NCBI RefSeq assembly: GCF_900302475.1
Contig: NZ_OMOQ01000001.1
Span: 1,736,001-1,800,000, forward strand
DNA length: 64,000 nucleotides
Source of the DNA: Defluviimonas aquaemixtae
GTDB lineage: Bacteria; Pseudomonadota; Alphaproteobacteria; Rhodobacterales; Rhodobacteraceae
Reading direction: 5' to 3'
Positions within the stretch are counted from its first letter, which is position 1; the number at the start of each line of letters is the position of its first letter. Below are positions 8,957 through 18,816 of this stretch, in pieces. The notes under the pieces were generated by a model, which was not told where the DNA came from, ran no database searches, and saw only the letters and a program-made list of their open reading frames with translations. The position numbers and the translations under genes were made by a program.

Positions 8957-9811
8957 CTATTTCTCACTGTCCACAAGGCCGCGGATGAAAAGCTTCTGCA
9001 TCGAGATCACGACCAGAATCGGCGGCAACATGGCCAGTATCGAGGTCGCCATGATCACCGGCCAGTCCGCGATGTCGTCTCCGCTCGGAAACATCTGCTT
9101 GATGCCCATGACGATGGTGTTCATGTCCGGGTCGGTGGTGATCAGCAACGGCCAGAGGTACTGGTTCCAGCCGTAGATGAAGAGGATGACGAACAGTGCC
9201 GCGATGTTCGTCCGGCTCATAGGCAGGAGGATGTCCCAGAAGAAGCGCATCGGCCGCGCCCCATCGACCCGCGCGGCCTCGGCCAGTTCATCGGGAACCG
9301 TCAGGAAAAACTGCCGGAACAGGAAGGTCGCGGTGGCCGAGGCGATGAGAGGGAAGATCAGGCCGGAATAGCTGTTCAGCATGCCGAAATTCGCGGCGAC
9401 CTGATAGGTGGGCACGATCCGCACCTCGACCGGCAGCATCAACGTGAGGAAGATCAGCCAGAAGAAGAGCCGCCGCCCCGGAAAGCGGAAATAGACGATC
9501 GCGAAGGCGGAAAGGAGCGAGATCGCAATCTTTCCCACCGCGATCCCCACTGCCATGACGCCCGAATTGAACAGCATCCGCGCAACCGGAGCGTTCACAC
9601 CTGACACCAGCGCCTTGCGGTAGTTCTCGAAGAACTGGTCGCCGGGAACCAGCGGCATCGGCGGCCGCGCGATTTCAGGCTGCGTCACGGTCGAGGCGAC
9701 TAGGGCAAGCCAGATGGGGAAGAAGATGAACAGAATCCCCACGATCAGCCCGAAATGCGTGAGCCAAAGCCCCGCGCCGCGCTTCTCCACCATGCCGCCT
9801 GCATCCGCCAT
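8957..9811 (-). CDS. ugpE: sn-glycerol-3-phosphate ABC transporter permease
   Basis: 284 residues with about six membrane helices and the MalG-type EAA loop ([23 protein letters not shown]). The region [12 protein letters not shown] followed by TIVMGIKQM and the C-terminus GLVDSEK are typical of UgpE. Its start overlaps the ugpA stop as TGATG, so the two are translationally coupled. It forms the transmembrane channel with UgpA. Confidence 0.92.
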   Translation of the reverse strand: MADAGGMVEKRGAGLWLTHFGLIVGILFIFFPIWLALVASTVTQPEIARPPMPLVPGDQFFENYRKALVSGVNAPVARMLFNSGVMAVGIAVGKIAISLLSAFAIVYFRFPGRRLFFWLIFLTLMLPVEVRIVPTYQVAANFGMLNSYSGLIFPLIASATATFLFRQFFLTVPDELAEAARVDGARPMRFFWDILLPMSRTNIAALFVILFIYGWNQYLWPLLITTDPDMNTIVMGIKQMFPSGDDIADWPVIMATSILAMLPPILVVISMQKLFIRGLVDSEK

Positions 9812-10692
9812 CAGTAGTGCACCCGTCGCTCAATGAACTTGAACTGGATCACGGTCAGAAGGCCCACGACCACCAGGAGTATGACCGACTGCGCCGCAGA
9901 TGATCCCAGATCCTGCCCCACAAACCCATCCGAATAGACCTTGTAGACAAGAATGGTCGTCGCCTGTTGCGGGCCGCCGCTGGTGATGGTGTGGATCACC
10001 CCGAATGTCTCGAAGAATGCATAAACGATGTTGACCACGAGCAGAAAGAAGGTGACCGGCGACAGCAGCGGAAAGACGATGGTCCGGAACCGGGTCCAGA
10101 AGTGCGCGCCGTCGATCGCCGCCGCCTCGATGACGCTGCGCGGGATGGCCTGCAAGCCCGCGAGGAAGAACAGGAAGTTGTAGCTGATCCGACCCCAGGC
10201 CGAAGCGATGACGACCAGACCCATCGCCTCGTTCTCGTTCAGCACATGGTTCCAGTCGTAGCCGAGCATCCCGAGGTACCATGTCACGACGCCCACGCGC
10301 GTGTTGAACATGAACAGCCACAACACCCCCGCCACTGCCGGGGCCACCGCATAGGGCCAGATCAGCAGCGTCCGGTAGGTCCCCGATCCCTTGATCAAAC
10401 GATCCGCCAACACGGCGAGGTAGAGCGCGACGCCCATCGAAACGACTGTCACAAGCACCGAGAAAATCGCGGTCGTACTGAAGGAGGCGCGGTAATATGG
10501 ATTGGATAGAAGGAATTCGAAATTCCCGAGCCCTACGAATTGCGAAGAGAGCCCGAACGGGTCCGGAATGAACAGCGACTGCCAAACCGCCTGCCCTGCG
10601 GGGTAGAAAAAGAAGACCGCCGTCACGACCACCTGCGGCAACAGCAGGATGAGCGGCAACAGGATGCCCTTGAAGGTGACGCGCTTCTCCAT
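9811..10692 (-). CDS. ugpA: sn-glycerol-3-phosphate ABC transporter permease
   Basis: 293 residues from the ATG at 10692 (start MEKRVTFKG), close to the usual 295. The longer frame from 10752 would add 20 residues of unlikely sequence. It has six predicted helices and the EAA loop [43 protein letters not shown] near the N-terminus is characteristic of UgpA. It is separated from ugpB by 221 bases holding stem-loops. Confidence 0.9.
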   Translation of the reverse strand: MEKRVTFKGILLPLILLLPQVVVTAVFFFYPAGQAVWQSLFIPDPFGLSSQFVGLGNFEFLLSNPYYRASFSTTAIFSVLVTVVSMGVALYLAVLADRLIKGSGTYRTLLIWPYAVAPAVAGVLWLFMFNTRVGVVTWYLGMLGYDWNHVLNENEAMGLVVIASAWGRISYNFLFFLAGLQAIPRSVIEAAAIDGAHFWTRFRTIVFPLLSPVTFFLLVVNIVYAFFETFGVIHTITSGGPQQATTILVYKVYSDGFVGQDLGSSAAQSVILLVVVGLLTVIQFKFIERRVHY

Positions 10693-10862
10693 TTCCGTTT
10701 CGCCCTCTCGCCTTCGTGCCACCCGGCGGTTCTTCTTGGCGCAGATGTGCAAGTGCGTTTGGCGTTATCCTTGTCCAATCCGCATTGCTATCCGAACGCA
10801 AAACCGGCGAATATCAGCGCCGGACGAACGCACTAGGCTCTGTCCTGCGCCCCGAACGCACG

Positions 10863-10896
10863 GTGCCCGGAGAAAGGCACGGCCCATTGTGGGCCG
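10863..10896. terminator. stem-loops between ugpB and ugpA
   Basis: Two adjacent inverted repeats sit just after the ugpB stop: GTGCC/GGCAC around 10863-10880, and CGGCCCA/TGGGCCG with a 3-base loop at 10880-10896. There is no T-run, so they are more likely an attenuator or mRNA stabiliser that keeps binding-protein expression above permease expression than a full terminator. Confidence 0.5.
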
Positions 10897-10913
10897 CCCC
10901 CTCCCCTCGAACC

Positions 10914-12224
10914 TTATTGGCTGGCCTGCTCGAACCGGCGCAGCAACTCATTCCCGCGCTGAACAGCCGTATCCAGCGCTGCCTGCGCGTCCTTGTCACC
11001 GGACCACACCGCCTCGAGCTCCTCGTCGATTATGCCGCGGATCTGGTCGAACGAACCGAGGCGAATGCCCTTCGAAACATCTGTCGGCTCTTTCGCGGTC
11101 ATCTGGACCACCGCGACTTCGGTGCCTGGACTGGCCTCGTAGAACCCCTGCTCCCGCGTCAGATCGCCTGCTGCGGCAGTGATCGGCAGATACCCCGTAT
11201 CTTGATGCCATTTCGCCTGAATTTCCGGCGAGGACAGGAAGTTGAGGAATGCGGCGACGCCCTTGTACTCTTCCGCTGTCTGCCCCTCCATCACCCAAAG
11301 CGAGGCGCCGCCAATGATCGTGTTCTGCGGCGCGCCTTCGACGCCTTCCCAATAGGGCAGCGGGCGCACACCGAATTCGAACTCCGCCTCTGCCTTGATG
11401 CCCGCGTAGCCGGCCGAGCTTTCTGTGAAGAGCGCGCATTCCCCGGCGCGAAAATTCGCTCCGCCCTCGTTCCGGCGCCCGGTATAGATGAACTTGCCGT
11501 CCTTCGCCCAATCGCCCATCGCCTGGATGTGCTGCACCTGCACCGGCCCGTTGAAGGCCAGTTCGGTGTCGAGGCCGGCAAACCCGTTGTTCTGCGTGGC
11601 GAAGGGGACGTTGTGATAGGCCGACAGGTTCTCCAGATGAATCCAGCTCTGCCAGGCCGTCGTCAGCGGGCATTCATGTCCCGCCGCCTTCAACTGATCC
11701 AGAACCTCCCCGACCGTCTGCCACGTGGTCAGGTCCACATCCGGATCGATCCCTGCCGCAGTCAGCGCATCGCGGTTCACCCAAAGCACCGGCGTCGACG
11801 AGTTGAACGGCAGCGACAGCATGTCGCCGTCCGTCGACGTGTAGTATCCCTTCACCGCGCCGATATAGGCATCGGGGTCGAATTCCGCGCCCGCTTCCTC
11901 CATCACCTGGTACACCGGCTTCACGGCCCCCTTGGCGCCCATCATTGTCGCCGTGCCGACCTCGAAGACCATCAGAATATCCGGCTGCTCCCCTGCGCGA
12001 AACGCGGCGATCCCGGCGTTCAGCGTCTCGGAGTAATTGCCCTTGTGCGAAGCAACGACGGCATAGTCGCTCTGGCTTTCGTTAAAGGTCTTGACCTGTT
12101 CGTCCACCAACTCACCCAGCCGACCGGTGAAGGCGTGCCAGAACTGGATCTCGGTCTGCGCGACTGCGGGCGCCGCCATCGCGAGCAATGATATCGGCCC
12201 AATGACCAAATGCCGCATGTTCAT
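10914..12224 (-). CDS. ugpB: sn-glycerol-3-phosphate ABC transporter substrate-binding protein
   Basis: 436 residues from the ATG at 12224, preceded by GGGAGG; the open frame extends 68 codons further upstream but those look non-coding. A signal peptide (LVIGPISLLAMAAPAVA) is followed by mature TEIQFWHAFTGRLGE. UgpB-like stretches include FNESQSDY, LPFNSSTPVLWVNRDA, WIHLENLSAYHNVPFATQNN, and TIIGGASLWVM. Periplasmic binding protein for glycerol-3-phosphate or glycerophosphodiesters. First gene of the operon. Confidence 0.93.
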   Translation of the reverse strand: MNMRHLVIGPISLLAMAAPAVAQTEIQFWHAFTGRLGELVDEQVKTFNESQSDYAVVASHKGNYSETLNAGIAAFRAGEQPDILMVFEVGTATMMGAKGAVKPVYQVMEEAGAEFDPDAYIGAVKGYYTSTDGDMLSLPFNSSTPVLWVNRDALTAAGIDPDVDLTTWQTVGEVLDQLKAAGHECPLTTAWQSWIHLENLSAYHNVPFATQNNGFAGLDTELAFNGPVQVQHIQAMGDWAKDGKFIYTGRRNEGGANFRAGECALFTESSAGYAGIKAEAEFEFGVRPLPYWEGVEGAPQNTIIGGASLWVMEGQTAEEYKGVAAFLNFLSSPEIQAKWHQDTGYLPITAAAGDLTREQGFYEASPGTEVAVVQMTAKEPTDVSKGIRLGSFDQIRGIIDEELEAVWSGDKDAQAALDTAVQRGNELLRRFEQASQ

Positions 12225-12855
12225 AGTGATCCTCCCAGGTTCACGAGATTTTGTGTTTTGCCGTGTTAGCCTACGATTGGGGTGCTGCCAGAGGCAAGCA
12301 TTCGCCGCGTGGCTCACCGAATTCCGGTACACGGAAACTGCCAAGGGTGTCGCGATCCCGTCGGGTCGCCTGTCGGTGGACGAAATCGAGGACGCAGAAG
12401 TTAACTCTTCGGAGCGGGGCTGTTGCATCCGGTGGAACGCAGAAAGGTTCGCTCCGTTTAATGTCGGCCAGTCTACGACTCCCGTTCGAACCGCGGGATT
12501 GGACTATCGTGCGCGATATCGGTAGTGAGATCGGTCGCCTGAAAACTGATGCCTGCGGTCGCAAAGCCACTGCTTCACAATTGCCCCCGTCACATCACCC
12601 TGTTTGGCTTTGGCGCAGTCGGTTTTGCTACCTCACAGGCAGCAACCTTAGGAGCAATACTAGTGGTAAGGTCGCCAGGCCGCGAATTGGCTGGCCCTTG
12701 GGCATTCCCCGCGCACCCCCGAGGAGCCGGCGGCCGGCCAATTCCACTCGTCGCTACCGCCGGCCTTCCAAGAGCATGCGCAAGGAGCTTGCCGCAGATC
12801 GCCACCGCCGGTAACGTTCGCGACAAGCCCGACAAATTGCCCTGAGGGAACTACA
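12225..12855. other. 631-base divergent intergenic region with a long inverted repeat
   Basis: No gene is supported here. It separates ugpB (minus) from the TRAP dctP gene (plus) and must hold both promoters. The clearest structure is a 13-base inverted repeat, GAATTGGCTGGCC at 12684-12696 against GGCCGGCCAATTC at 12732-12744 (12 of 13 paired, 35 bases between). I saw no convincing PhoB box. Confidence 0.6.
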
Positions 12856-13866
12856 ATGTCTGCAACCTTGCGTCATCTGTTTGCTGCTGCACTCGGTCTC
12901 GGAGTCGTCCTCGACAGCGCGAGCGCCGAGGAGTGGAAGTTCAACAACGGACTGCCCGAGGGCAGGAACGAATCCCAGGAACTCGACATGTTCGCGGCCG
13001 ATGTCGGCGAGTTGAGCAATGGAAGTCTGACGATCAACGTCTTCCATGGCGGCTCACTGAATCTGCAGAACAACGATGTGGTGCGCTGGCTGCCGCAGGG
13101 TGCCGTCGAGATGGGGCTCGTCTGGGCCAACTATCTGGGCCGTGACGCGCCGGCGCTCAATGCGGTTCTCGTGCAGGGATCGGTCGGCAGCTCCGAGGAG
13201 CTGATCAAGGTCCTGCCGGAAATTCAGAATATCTACGCCGAAGAACTTGCCGAATGGGGTATCGTGCCGACCGGCTTCATGGCGCTGCCGCTGTTGCAAG
13301 CCTCGATCTTCTGCCGCGAGGAGCCGGTTCGCACACTGGAAGACCTCAGGACCAAGAAGCTGAGGGTTTGGAGCAATGACCAGGTCGAGACTTTCACCAA
13401 ACTCGGCGTGTCTGCGCAGATCGTCGGTCAGAACGACCTCTACGTGGCCCTGCAGACCGGCGTGGTCGATTGCGCGGTCTATCCGGCGCTGTTCGCGCAC
13501 ACGATTTCGCTTCAGGAGGTGACCGACTACGCGTCCTATCTCTACCCGATTGCAGGTGTCCCCTACGTGCTCGGGGCGGATCAGGAAGCCTGGGACGGCC
13601 TCACAGACGAGGAGCGGGCAGCCGTGACGACGGCTGCCGCGCGGGTCTGGGAGCGAACGAACGAATACTCGAAAGCCGAGGAAAACGAACAAGCCGCGCG
13701 CTCCGCGCTCGCCGAACAGGGAGTCGAGTACCTTGAGGACTTCTCCGAAGACGACCGGAACGCCTTCCTTGAGGCGGCGTCCGCGACCTGGAAGGAGATG
13801 GCCGATGAAGCCGGCGGCAAGGCCCTCGAGTATCGCCAGAGGATTCTCGGCATCCTCGGACGTTGA
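12856..13866 (+). CDS. TRAP transporter substrate-binding protein (DctP family)
   Basis: 336 residues starting at ATG 12856 with GAGGGAA upstream. It has a signal peptide ([17 protein letters not shown]) and a DctP fold. The ligand-binding arginine region ([15 protein letters not shown], then [28 protein letters not shown]) is recognisable. DctP proteins bind organic acids (dicarboxylates, keto acids, ectoine, sulfonates and others) in the periplasm. The substrate cannot be told. First gene of a dctPQM operon. Confidence 0.92.
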   Translation: MSATLRHLFAAALGLGVVLDSASAEEWKFNNGLPEGRNESQELDMFAADVGELSNGSLTINVFHGGSLNLQNNDVVRWLPQGAVEMGLVWANYLGRDAPALNAVLVQGSVGSSEELIKVLPEIQNIYAEELAEWGIVPTGFMALPLLQASIFCREEPVRTLEDLRTKKLRVWSNDQVETFTKLGVSAQIVGQNDLYVALQTGVVDCAVYPALFAHTISLQEVTDYASYLYPIAGVPYVLGADQEAWDGLTDEERAAVTTAAARVWERTNEYSKAEENEQAARSALAEQGVEYLEDFSEDDRNAFLEAASATWKEMADEAGGKALEYRQRILGILGR

Positions 13867-13931
13867 TTGTGGGAGACGAGGGCCGATCGGTCGCTCGACT
13901 TGCGGCAGCAGCGCGACAGGCTGAGGCATGG

Positions 13932-14420
13932 ATGACGCCAGTGTTCAAGGCACTGGCCGGGCTGGCTACTCTTTCAGGCGGTCTGATGGTTGTTTTGATC
14001 GGCGTCAGCGTCGCGATGCGTCATCTCGTGAATGCCCCGTTTCGTTTCACCGAAGAACTCGTCGGCCTTTTACTGACCGCCGCTTTCTTCCTTGCGCTGC
14101 CGCTGGCGACTCTGAAGGCTGAGCACGTTCGCGTGAGCATATTCGTGAAGAACATGCCGCATCGGCTGAGGCTATGGGTGGCGGTGCTCGCAAACCTCTT
14201 CGGCGTCGTTTTCTGCCTGTGGTTTTTCGCTCTGTGCTTGTCCTGGTTCGAATTCGCGTTTGAGCGGCGCATCAAGACAGAGGTTGCCCGGCTGCTGATG
14301 TATCCGTGGATGGCACTCCTTCCGCTTTCGCTCGTGCTGACAGCACTGGCATTCGCGATCCGAGGCGCCGCCAGTGGCAGCGAGCGGAACGAAGAGACGA
14401 CCCCGCAAGATCGAGCGTAA
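13932..14420 (+). CDS. TRAP transporter small permease (DctQ family)
   Basis: 162 residues from the ATG at 13932, which has GAGG 5 bases upstream. A TTG at 13863 overlapping the dctP stop would give 185 residues and cannot be excluded. Four predicted membrane helices: LATLSGGLMVVLIGVSVAM, LVGLLLTAAFFLALPLATL, VAVLANLFGVVFCLWFFALC, and LLPLSLVLTALAFAI. PFRFTEELVGL is a typical DctQ stretch. It sits between the binding protein and the large permease. Confidence 0.87.
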   Translation: MTPVFKALAGLATLSGGLMVVLIGVSVAMRHLVNAPFRFTEELVGLLLTAAFFLALPLATLKAEHVRVSIFVKNMPHRLRLWVAVLANLFGVVFCLWFFALCLSWFEFAFERRIKTEVARLLMYPWMALLPLSLVLTALAFAIRGAASGSERNEETTPQDRA

Positions 14421-14431
14421 AGGGAGACCTC

Positions 14432-15727
14432 ATGGGGGCGTTCTGGGGGCTGCTTCTGGGTGGATTGACCGTGCTGGCAGGATCGGGGCTCGCGCTCGGT
14501 GCCGCGCTCGGACTTACGGGGTTTCTCATTCTTCAGTTCGTTGCCGGTGGCGCGACCTTCGTTGCCGTGGACGCGGTCTGGAATGTTTTGAATTCATTCA
14601 CGTTAAGCGCGATCCCGCTGTTTATCATCCTGGGCGAAATCATGCTCCGCAGTGGTGTCAGCGAAAGAATCTACTCCGCGCTTTCGCCGCTGTTTCAGCA
14701 CGTTCCGGGCGGACTGCTCCACACCAACATCGCGGTCTGCACGCTCTTCGGTGCCGTTAGCGGATCGAGCCTGTCGACGGCGGCGGCCGTGGGATCGGTC
14801 GCGTATCCCGAGATGACCGCGCGGGGCTACGATCGGAAAACGGTGGTCGCGTCCCTTGCGGGTGGCGGAACACTTGGACTGCTGATCCCGCCCAGCCTCT
14901 CGCTGCTGATCTACGGCGCCCTTACCGAGACGTCGATCGGTCGGTTGTTCCTGGCCGGAATCCTGCCCGGACTGCTCTTCGCCGCGATGTTCATGGCCTA
15001 CATTTTCATTCTCTGCCTCTCTCGGCCCGATCTCGCGCCATCGGCCGAAAGCAAGGTCCGACTGGTCAAATCCATTCGCAACATTCTCGGCCTCTGGCCG
15101 TTTCTCCTGCTTATCCTTGCAATCATGGGGAGCATCGCTGGCGGGATCGCCACACCCACCGAAGCCGCCGGGATCGGCGTCATCGCCACCATTCTTGTCG
15201 GCAGGTTCTGGGGCTCTCTGAGCCTCGTGACCCTGACCGAAAGCCTTTTCGCCGCGATTCTGCTCTACGCTTCGATTGCCTTCGTCGTGATGGGCGCAAC
15301 GATTCTCGCGCAAGCGGTAAGTCTTCTCGGCGTGCCGCAGTCAATTCTCGGATCGGTGCGGGAGGCAAATCTGGGCCCGCTAACGGTCTTGGCCGCCGTC
15401 GTCTTTGTCTATCTGGTTCTGGGGTGCTTCTTCGACGGTCTTTCCCTGATGATCATGACCTTGCCGATCGTCGTCCCGCTGATGACCGGCATCGGCTTCG
15501 ACGCCGTTTGGCTTGGCGTAATCATCACGATCATGATCGAGATCGGACAGGTCACGCCTCCCGTGGGTCTCAACTTGACGGTTCTCGTATCGGTGACGAA
15601 GGAGGACGTGACGCTGGGGGACGCGGCGCTGGCCACTGTGCCGTATTGGCTGCTGCTGCTTCTCGGAGTAGCGATCCTTACGGCGTTTCCGCAGATTGCG
15701 CTATATCTTCCCGAATTGCTGATGTGA
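14432..15727 (+). CDS. TRAP transporter large permease (DctM family)
   Basis: 431 residues from ATG 14432 (GGGAGA upstream), with about 11-12 hydrophobic helices. Family motifs: IPLFIILGEIM, GAVSGSSLSTAAAVGSVAYPEM, GGTLGLLIPPSL, PTEAAGIGV and ITIMIEIGQVTPPVGLNL. It drives sodium-dependent uptake of the substrate delivered by DctP. It lies 11 bases after dctQ and ends the operon. Confidence 0.93.
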   Translation: MGAFWGLLLGGLTVLAGSGLALGAALGLTGFLILQFVAGGATFVAVDAVWNVLNSFTLSAIPLFIILGEIMLRSGVSERIYSALSPLFQHVPGGLLHTNIAVCTLFGAVSGSSLSTAAAVGSVAYPEMTARGYDRKTVVASLAGGGTLGLLIPPSLSLLIYGALTETSIGRLFLAGILPGLLFAAMFMAYIFILCLSRPDLAPSAESKVRLVKSIRNILGLWPFLLLILAIMGSIAGGIATPTEAAGIGVIATILVGRFWGSLSLVTLTESLFAAILLYASIAFVVMGATILAQAVSLLGVPQSILGSVREANLGPLTVLAAVVFVYLVLGCFFDGLSLMIMTLPIVVPLMTGIGFDAVWLGVIITIMIEIGQVTPPVGLNLTVLVSVTKEDVTLGDAALATVPYWLLLLLGVAILTAFPQIALYLPELLM

Positions 15728-16245
15728 GACTTACCGTGTAGCGAAGCGCACTTTCGAGCGAACCTTTCTGCCGCGCCGAAGCATCTCGCATCTGCTTTCA
15801 TGTCCCGTCCGGCCGCAGCCTGGTCCTTCAGCCGCTCGACCCACTTGCCGGTGGCGTGTTTGGAAGACGCGGATGGGCAGCTGTTCCTCGGCCACGGTCA
15901 CCGCTGGCAACAAACATGTCTGAAGGCAGAGTGGCCTACCGTCGACGCAAGAAATTTGGGAGTGTCCGCAAACCGTTGGTGCAACTCACTGACTATCCAC
16001 CTGCGCGTTTTGGATTAGGCCACCGGCCGAGCGCCTCGCCGGTCAAGCTGATCAGGCCGGCAGCCCGATCCCAAGATCCTTCGCGATCTCCCGCCGCGTC
16101 CGACCACTCGTCAACGCCAGCCGCACTGCTTCGCGCCGAAACTCCGGCGTCGGTCTGTTCCCGTTTCCCATAGAACACCTCCAGGTTCCTCAGTTGGTGC
16201 TCCCGACTTTTACCGGGCAAGTCCAGACCGGCCCGTTTTTCGGAT
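15728..16245. other. intergenic stretch with transposase debris
   Basis: No intact gene. 15728-16040 shows only short frames without recognisable domains. 16052-16171 on the minus strand is an IS3-type OrfA fragment, described separately. The stretch marks the junction between the TRAP operon and the large catabolic operon. Confidence 0.6.
16052..16245 (-). mobile_element. IS3-family OrfA fragment with one IS end
   Basis: ATG at 16171 opens a 39-residue frame beginning MGNGNRPTPEFRREAVRLAL and continuing TSGRTRREIAKDLGIGLPA before a stop at 16052. This is the N-terminal helix-turn-helix of an IS3-family OrfA; the remaining part and OrfB are missing. Upstream, TGGACTTGCCCGG followed by TAAAAGTCGGG looks like the IS terminal end. 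Truncated and inactive. Confidence 0.7.
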
Positions 16246-16272
16246 ATGTCCCTTTCCGTTCGGGGTCGGGCC

Positions 16273-16965
16273 CTAGGTCCGCGTCTTCTCGAACGCCGCC
16301 CAGGCGGTCTCGAACGCGGCAAAGCTGAAGCCCGGGTTCCGGGCCGCATCCAGAACGATGCGTTCGGTCGCCAAGAGTTTGGCGACGGATTGAGCAAGGC
16401 GCTCGGCAACGCCCGCGGGGATCACCAGCGCGCCGTGACGATCGGCGTGAATGAGATCTCCGGGATGAACGGTCAGTCCGAAGACCGTCACCGGCGTGCC
16501 GACTTCGCGCACATGGACGAAGGCGTGGCTCGGGCCGATGGAGCCCGCGATGACCGGGAAGCCGGAGGGCAGGTCGCCAAGATCGCGCATGACGCCATTT
16601 GTGAGCGCGCCGGAAACTCCGAACCCCTTGTGGATCGTGGTGTTTATCTCGCCCCAGAAGGCGCCGACAGGCAGAGGGTCGATATCCTCGATCACCGTGA
16701 CCGCGGGTTTCGGCGCTTCGGCCATGTCGCGGTAATAGTTCATGCGGTGGGCGCGGACGACGTCCGGTGGCTCGGCGGACGGTTCGGCGGCGGCGATCTT
16801 CGCGGTGCGGGCATAGCCGACGATCGGCCCGGCGCTGGGGTCGGAGCACAGCACCGTGCCGCGAGTGAACCGGTCGAAGCCACGCTTACCTTCGACCACC
16901 TCGATGGCATTGCAAACGGTGGGCGTGTCGACCGATTTCAGAAGGGCGAGAAGCGTGTCGTCCAT
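16273..16965 (-). CDS. RraA-like protein (HMG/CHA aldolase or demethylmenaquinone methyltransferase-like family)
   Basis: 230 residues, the RraA fold. It has the glycine-rich WGEINTTIHKGFGVSGALTNGVMRDL with the conserved RD that binds the metal and substrate, and VHPGDLIHADRHGALVIP. Catalytic members are class II pyruvate aldolases acting on hydroxy-oxo acids; the family is often misnamed as a methyltransferase. Its start overlaps the upstream stop as TAATG with GGAGG just before it. It is the last gene of a ten-gene operon, so an aldolase or decarboxylase step at the end of a catabolic route is plausible. Confidence 0.85.
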   Translation of the reverse strand: MDDTLLALLKSVDTPTVCNAIEVVEGKRGFDRFTRGTVLCSDPSAGPIVGYARTAKIAAAEPSAEPPDVVRAHRMNYYRDMAEAPKPAVTVIEDIDPLPVGAFWGEINTTIHKGFGVSGALTNGVMRDLGDLPSGFPVIAGSIGPSHAFVHVREVGTPVTVFGLTVHPGDLIHADRHGALVIPAGVAERLAQSVAKLLATERIVLDAARNPGFSFAAFETAWAAFEKTRT

Positions 16966-17657
16966 TAGTCCTCCAGCCAGCGGGCCAAGGCCGCCGTCGT
17001 CTTGTCGGGTTGTTCGAGCGTCGGCATATGCGCCGCGCCGTCGATGATTTCGAGCCGCGATCCGGGGATGAGTTCATGAATCAGTTCGTGCCGTTCGACC
17101 GGGCAGAGCCGGTCCTCGCGGCCGCAGAGGACGAGGGTCGGCACGCGGACCTGCCGCAGCACGCCCTGCCGATCTGGCCGGTCGCGCAGAGCAATGGATT
17201 GGCGGTGAAAGACACCGGGACCGAGGTCGAGCGCCATTTCCATGCAGAGATCCATCACCGCCTCTTTGGCGGGCCCATCAATCAGGTAATTCGGCTTCAT
17301 TTCGTCGCGCATCACCTCGCGGAGCCGACCGGCCTTCACCTTCTCCATCTGCGGCCCGCGGCGGGCCTGCACATCGGGCAGTTCGGCGCGGGGATTGGTG
17401 TCCAGAAGTGCCAGCCGTTCGACGCGTTCGGGGGCCCGCGCCATAACCTCCATCGCGACGATCCCGCCCATCGAGAGCCCCGCCAGCGCGAAGCGCGGCG
17501 GGGCGTGGGCGAGGGCGTCTTCAGCCAATGCTGCCATGGTGTCGTGGTTGGAGACTGGTGCGAGCTGGAGCGCGCGACCACGGCCCAGCGCGGCGATCTG
17601 CGGCGCGAAGAGCCTTCCATCGCACATCATGCCGGGCAAGAGCACGAGCGGTGTCAC
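16965..17657 (-). CDS. alpha/beta-fold hydrolase
   Basis: 230 residues from a GTG at 17657 that overlaps the stop of the MetE-like gene as GTGA. A longer ATG frame from 17753 is antisense to the coding sense of the neighbour and unlikely. Features: oxyanion LLPGMMCDGRLF, nucleophile elbow LAGLSMGGIVAM (Ser), an Asp in LVLCGREDRLCP, and the catalytic His in IIDGAAHMPTLEQPD. Likely hydrolyses an ester, lactone or enol-lactone. Coupled to both neighbours. Confidence 0.87.
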   Translation of the reverse strand: MTPLVLLPGMMCDGRLFAPQIAALGRGRALQLAPVSNHDTMAALAEDALAHAPPRFALAGLSMGGIVAMEVMARAPERVERLALLDTNPRAELPDVQARRGPQMEKVKAGRLREVMRDEMKPNYLIDGPAKEAVMDLCMEMALDLGPGVFHRQSIALRDRPDRQGVLRQVRVPTLVLCGREDRLCPVERHELIHELIPGSRLEIIDGAAHMPTLEQPDKTTAALARWLED

Positions 17658-18778
17658 GAGACGCGCGCCGCCCCCTCGGCCAGCGCCTTGAGCTTGGCAT
17701 AGGCGATGTCGGGATCGACCGCGCCGAAGCCCGCGAAGGTGCCGAAGCCGCAATCCGACCCGGCGATGACGCGATCCGATCCGACGATATCCGCAAATCT
17801 CTCAATACGCTGCGCGACAAGCTCAGGGTGTTCGACGAAATTCGTCGTCGTATCGACGACACCCGGTATGAGGATCTTGTCGTCGGGGATCTCCGCCTTG
17901 CGGTCGCGGAAGACCGTCCATTCGTGGCCGTGGCGGGGGTTCGACGTCTCGAACAAGACATAGCGCGCGTTTGCCGACATGAGTGTCGGAAACATCTTCG
18001 CCATCGGGATGTCGCAGACATGGGGGCCTTCGTAATTGCCCCAGCAGATATGGATGCGGACCTGTTCCTTCGGCACGTCGCGGAGCGCGTGGTTCAGAGC
18101 GTCCACATGGGTCTGAGCTACCTTGACGAACTCATCATCTGACAAATCGGTAAACAACATGTGGCGCGACAGCGCGAGGTCGGGGCAGTCGAGTTGCAGG
18201 TCGAGGCCGGAGGCCACGATCGTCTCGTATTCGGCCTTCATGGCGTCCGCCAAAGCGGCCAGGTAGGCCTCGCGCGTCTTGTAGAAGGAGTTCTGGAGGA
18301 AGAGAGAGATGACCCCCGGCGAGGCGGCGTTCATAAAGCCGCGCTTCGCGCCGTGTTTCGCCATCGCGGACTTGAGGTTGGCGATGTCCTTCTCCAGCTC
18401 GCCCTGGCCTTTCGACTTCACTTCGCCCACGCACATCGGCCTTGCGTATTGTGGCGTGCCGCCGCCCTCGGCCAACCGTTTGAGAAAGCTGGGAAACAGC
18501 TTCAGGTCGGCCGGCGCGTTCCGCGGGCTGTCGCCGTCGAAGCCGGTATAGCGGTCTTTCACATACGTGGCGTAGCTGATCTTCGAGGTTTCGCCGTCCG
18601 AGACAATGTCGATCCCGGCCTCGACCTGCTTGCGGACGGTTTCCGAGCACGCCTCCGCCATCGCGGCGTCGAATGCCGGCTGGTCATAGGGCTCGCCGTG
18701 TTCGCGGGCGAAGATGAAATCGACCACGTTCTGGGTGCGAGGCAGCGAGCCGACATGGGTCGTCAGCACTGTCGTCAT
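17654..18778 (-). CDS. MetE-like cobalamin-independent methionine synthase family protein
   Basis: 374 residues from ATG 18778 (GGAGAT upstream), corresponding only to the C-terminal catalytic half of MetE. The zinc ligands appear intact: H and C in RIHICWGNYEG, E in YVLFETSNPRHGHEW, and C in VIAGSDCGFGTF. LTTHVGSLPR at the N-terminus and DIVSDGE are family signatures. Stand-alone proteins of this type transfer methyl or other groups to or from thiols and are often found in catabolic operons. An actual methionine synthase role is unlikely without the N-terminal folate domain and in this context. Confidence 0.87.
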   Translation of the reverse strand: MTTVLTTHVGSLPRTQNVVDFIFAREHGEPYDQPAFDAAMAEACSETVRKQVEAGIDIVSDGETSKISYATYVKDRYTGFDGDSPRNAPADLKLFPSFLKRLAEGGGTPQYARPMCVGEVKSKGQGELEKDIANLKSAMAKHGAKRGFMNAASPGVISLFLQNSFYKTREAYLAALADAMKAEYETIVASGLDLQLDCPDLALSRHMLFTDLSDDEFVKVAQTHVDALNHALRDVPKEQVRIHICWGNYEGPHVCDIPMAKMFPTLMSANARYVLFETSNPRHGHEWTVFRDRKAEIPDDKILIPGVVDTTTNFVEHPELVAQRIERFADIVGSDRVIAGSDCGFGTFAGFGAVDPDIAYAKLKALAEGAARVS

Positions 18779-18816
18779 GGGGCCATCTCCTTCTGTCTTT
18801 CTTCTGTCCAGCAAGC

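Noticed and set aside
10716..12191. 491-codon plus-strand frame over ugpB
   Set aside because: Antisense shadow of ugpB in high-GC DNA; no domain and no ribosome binding site.
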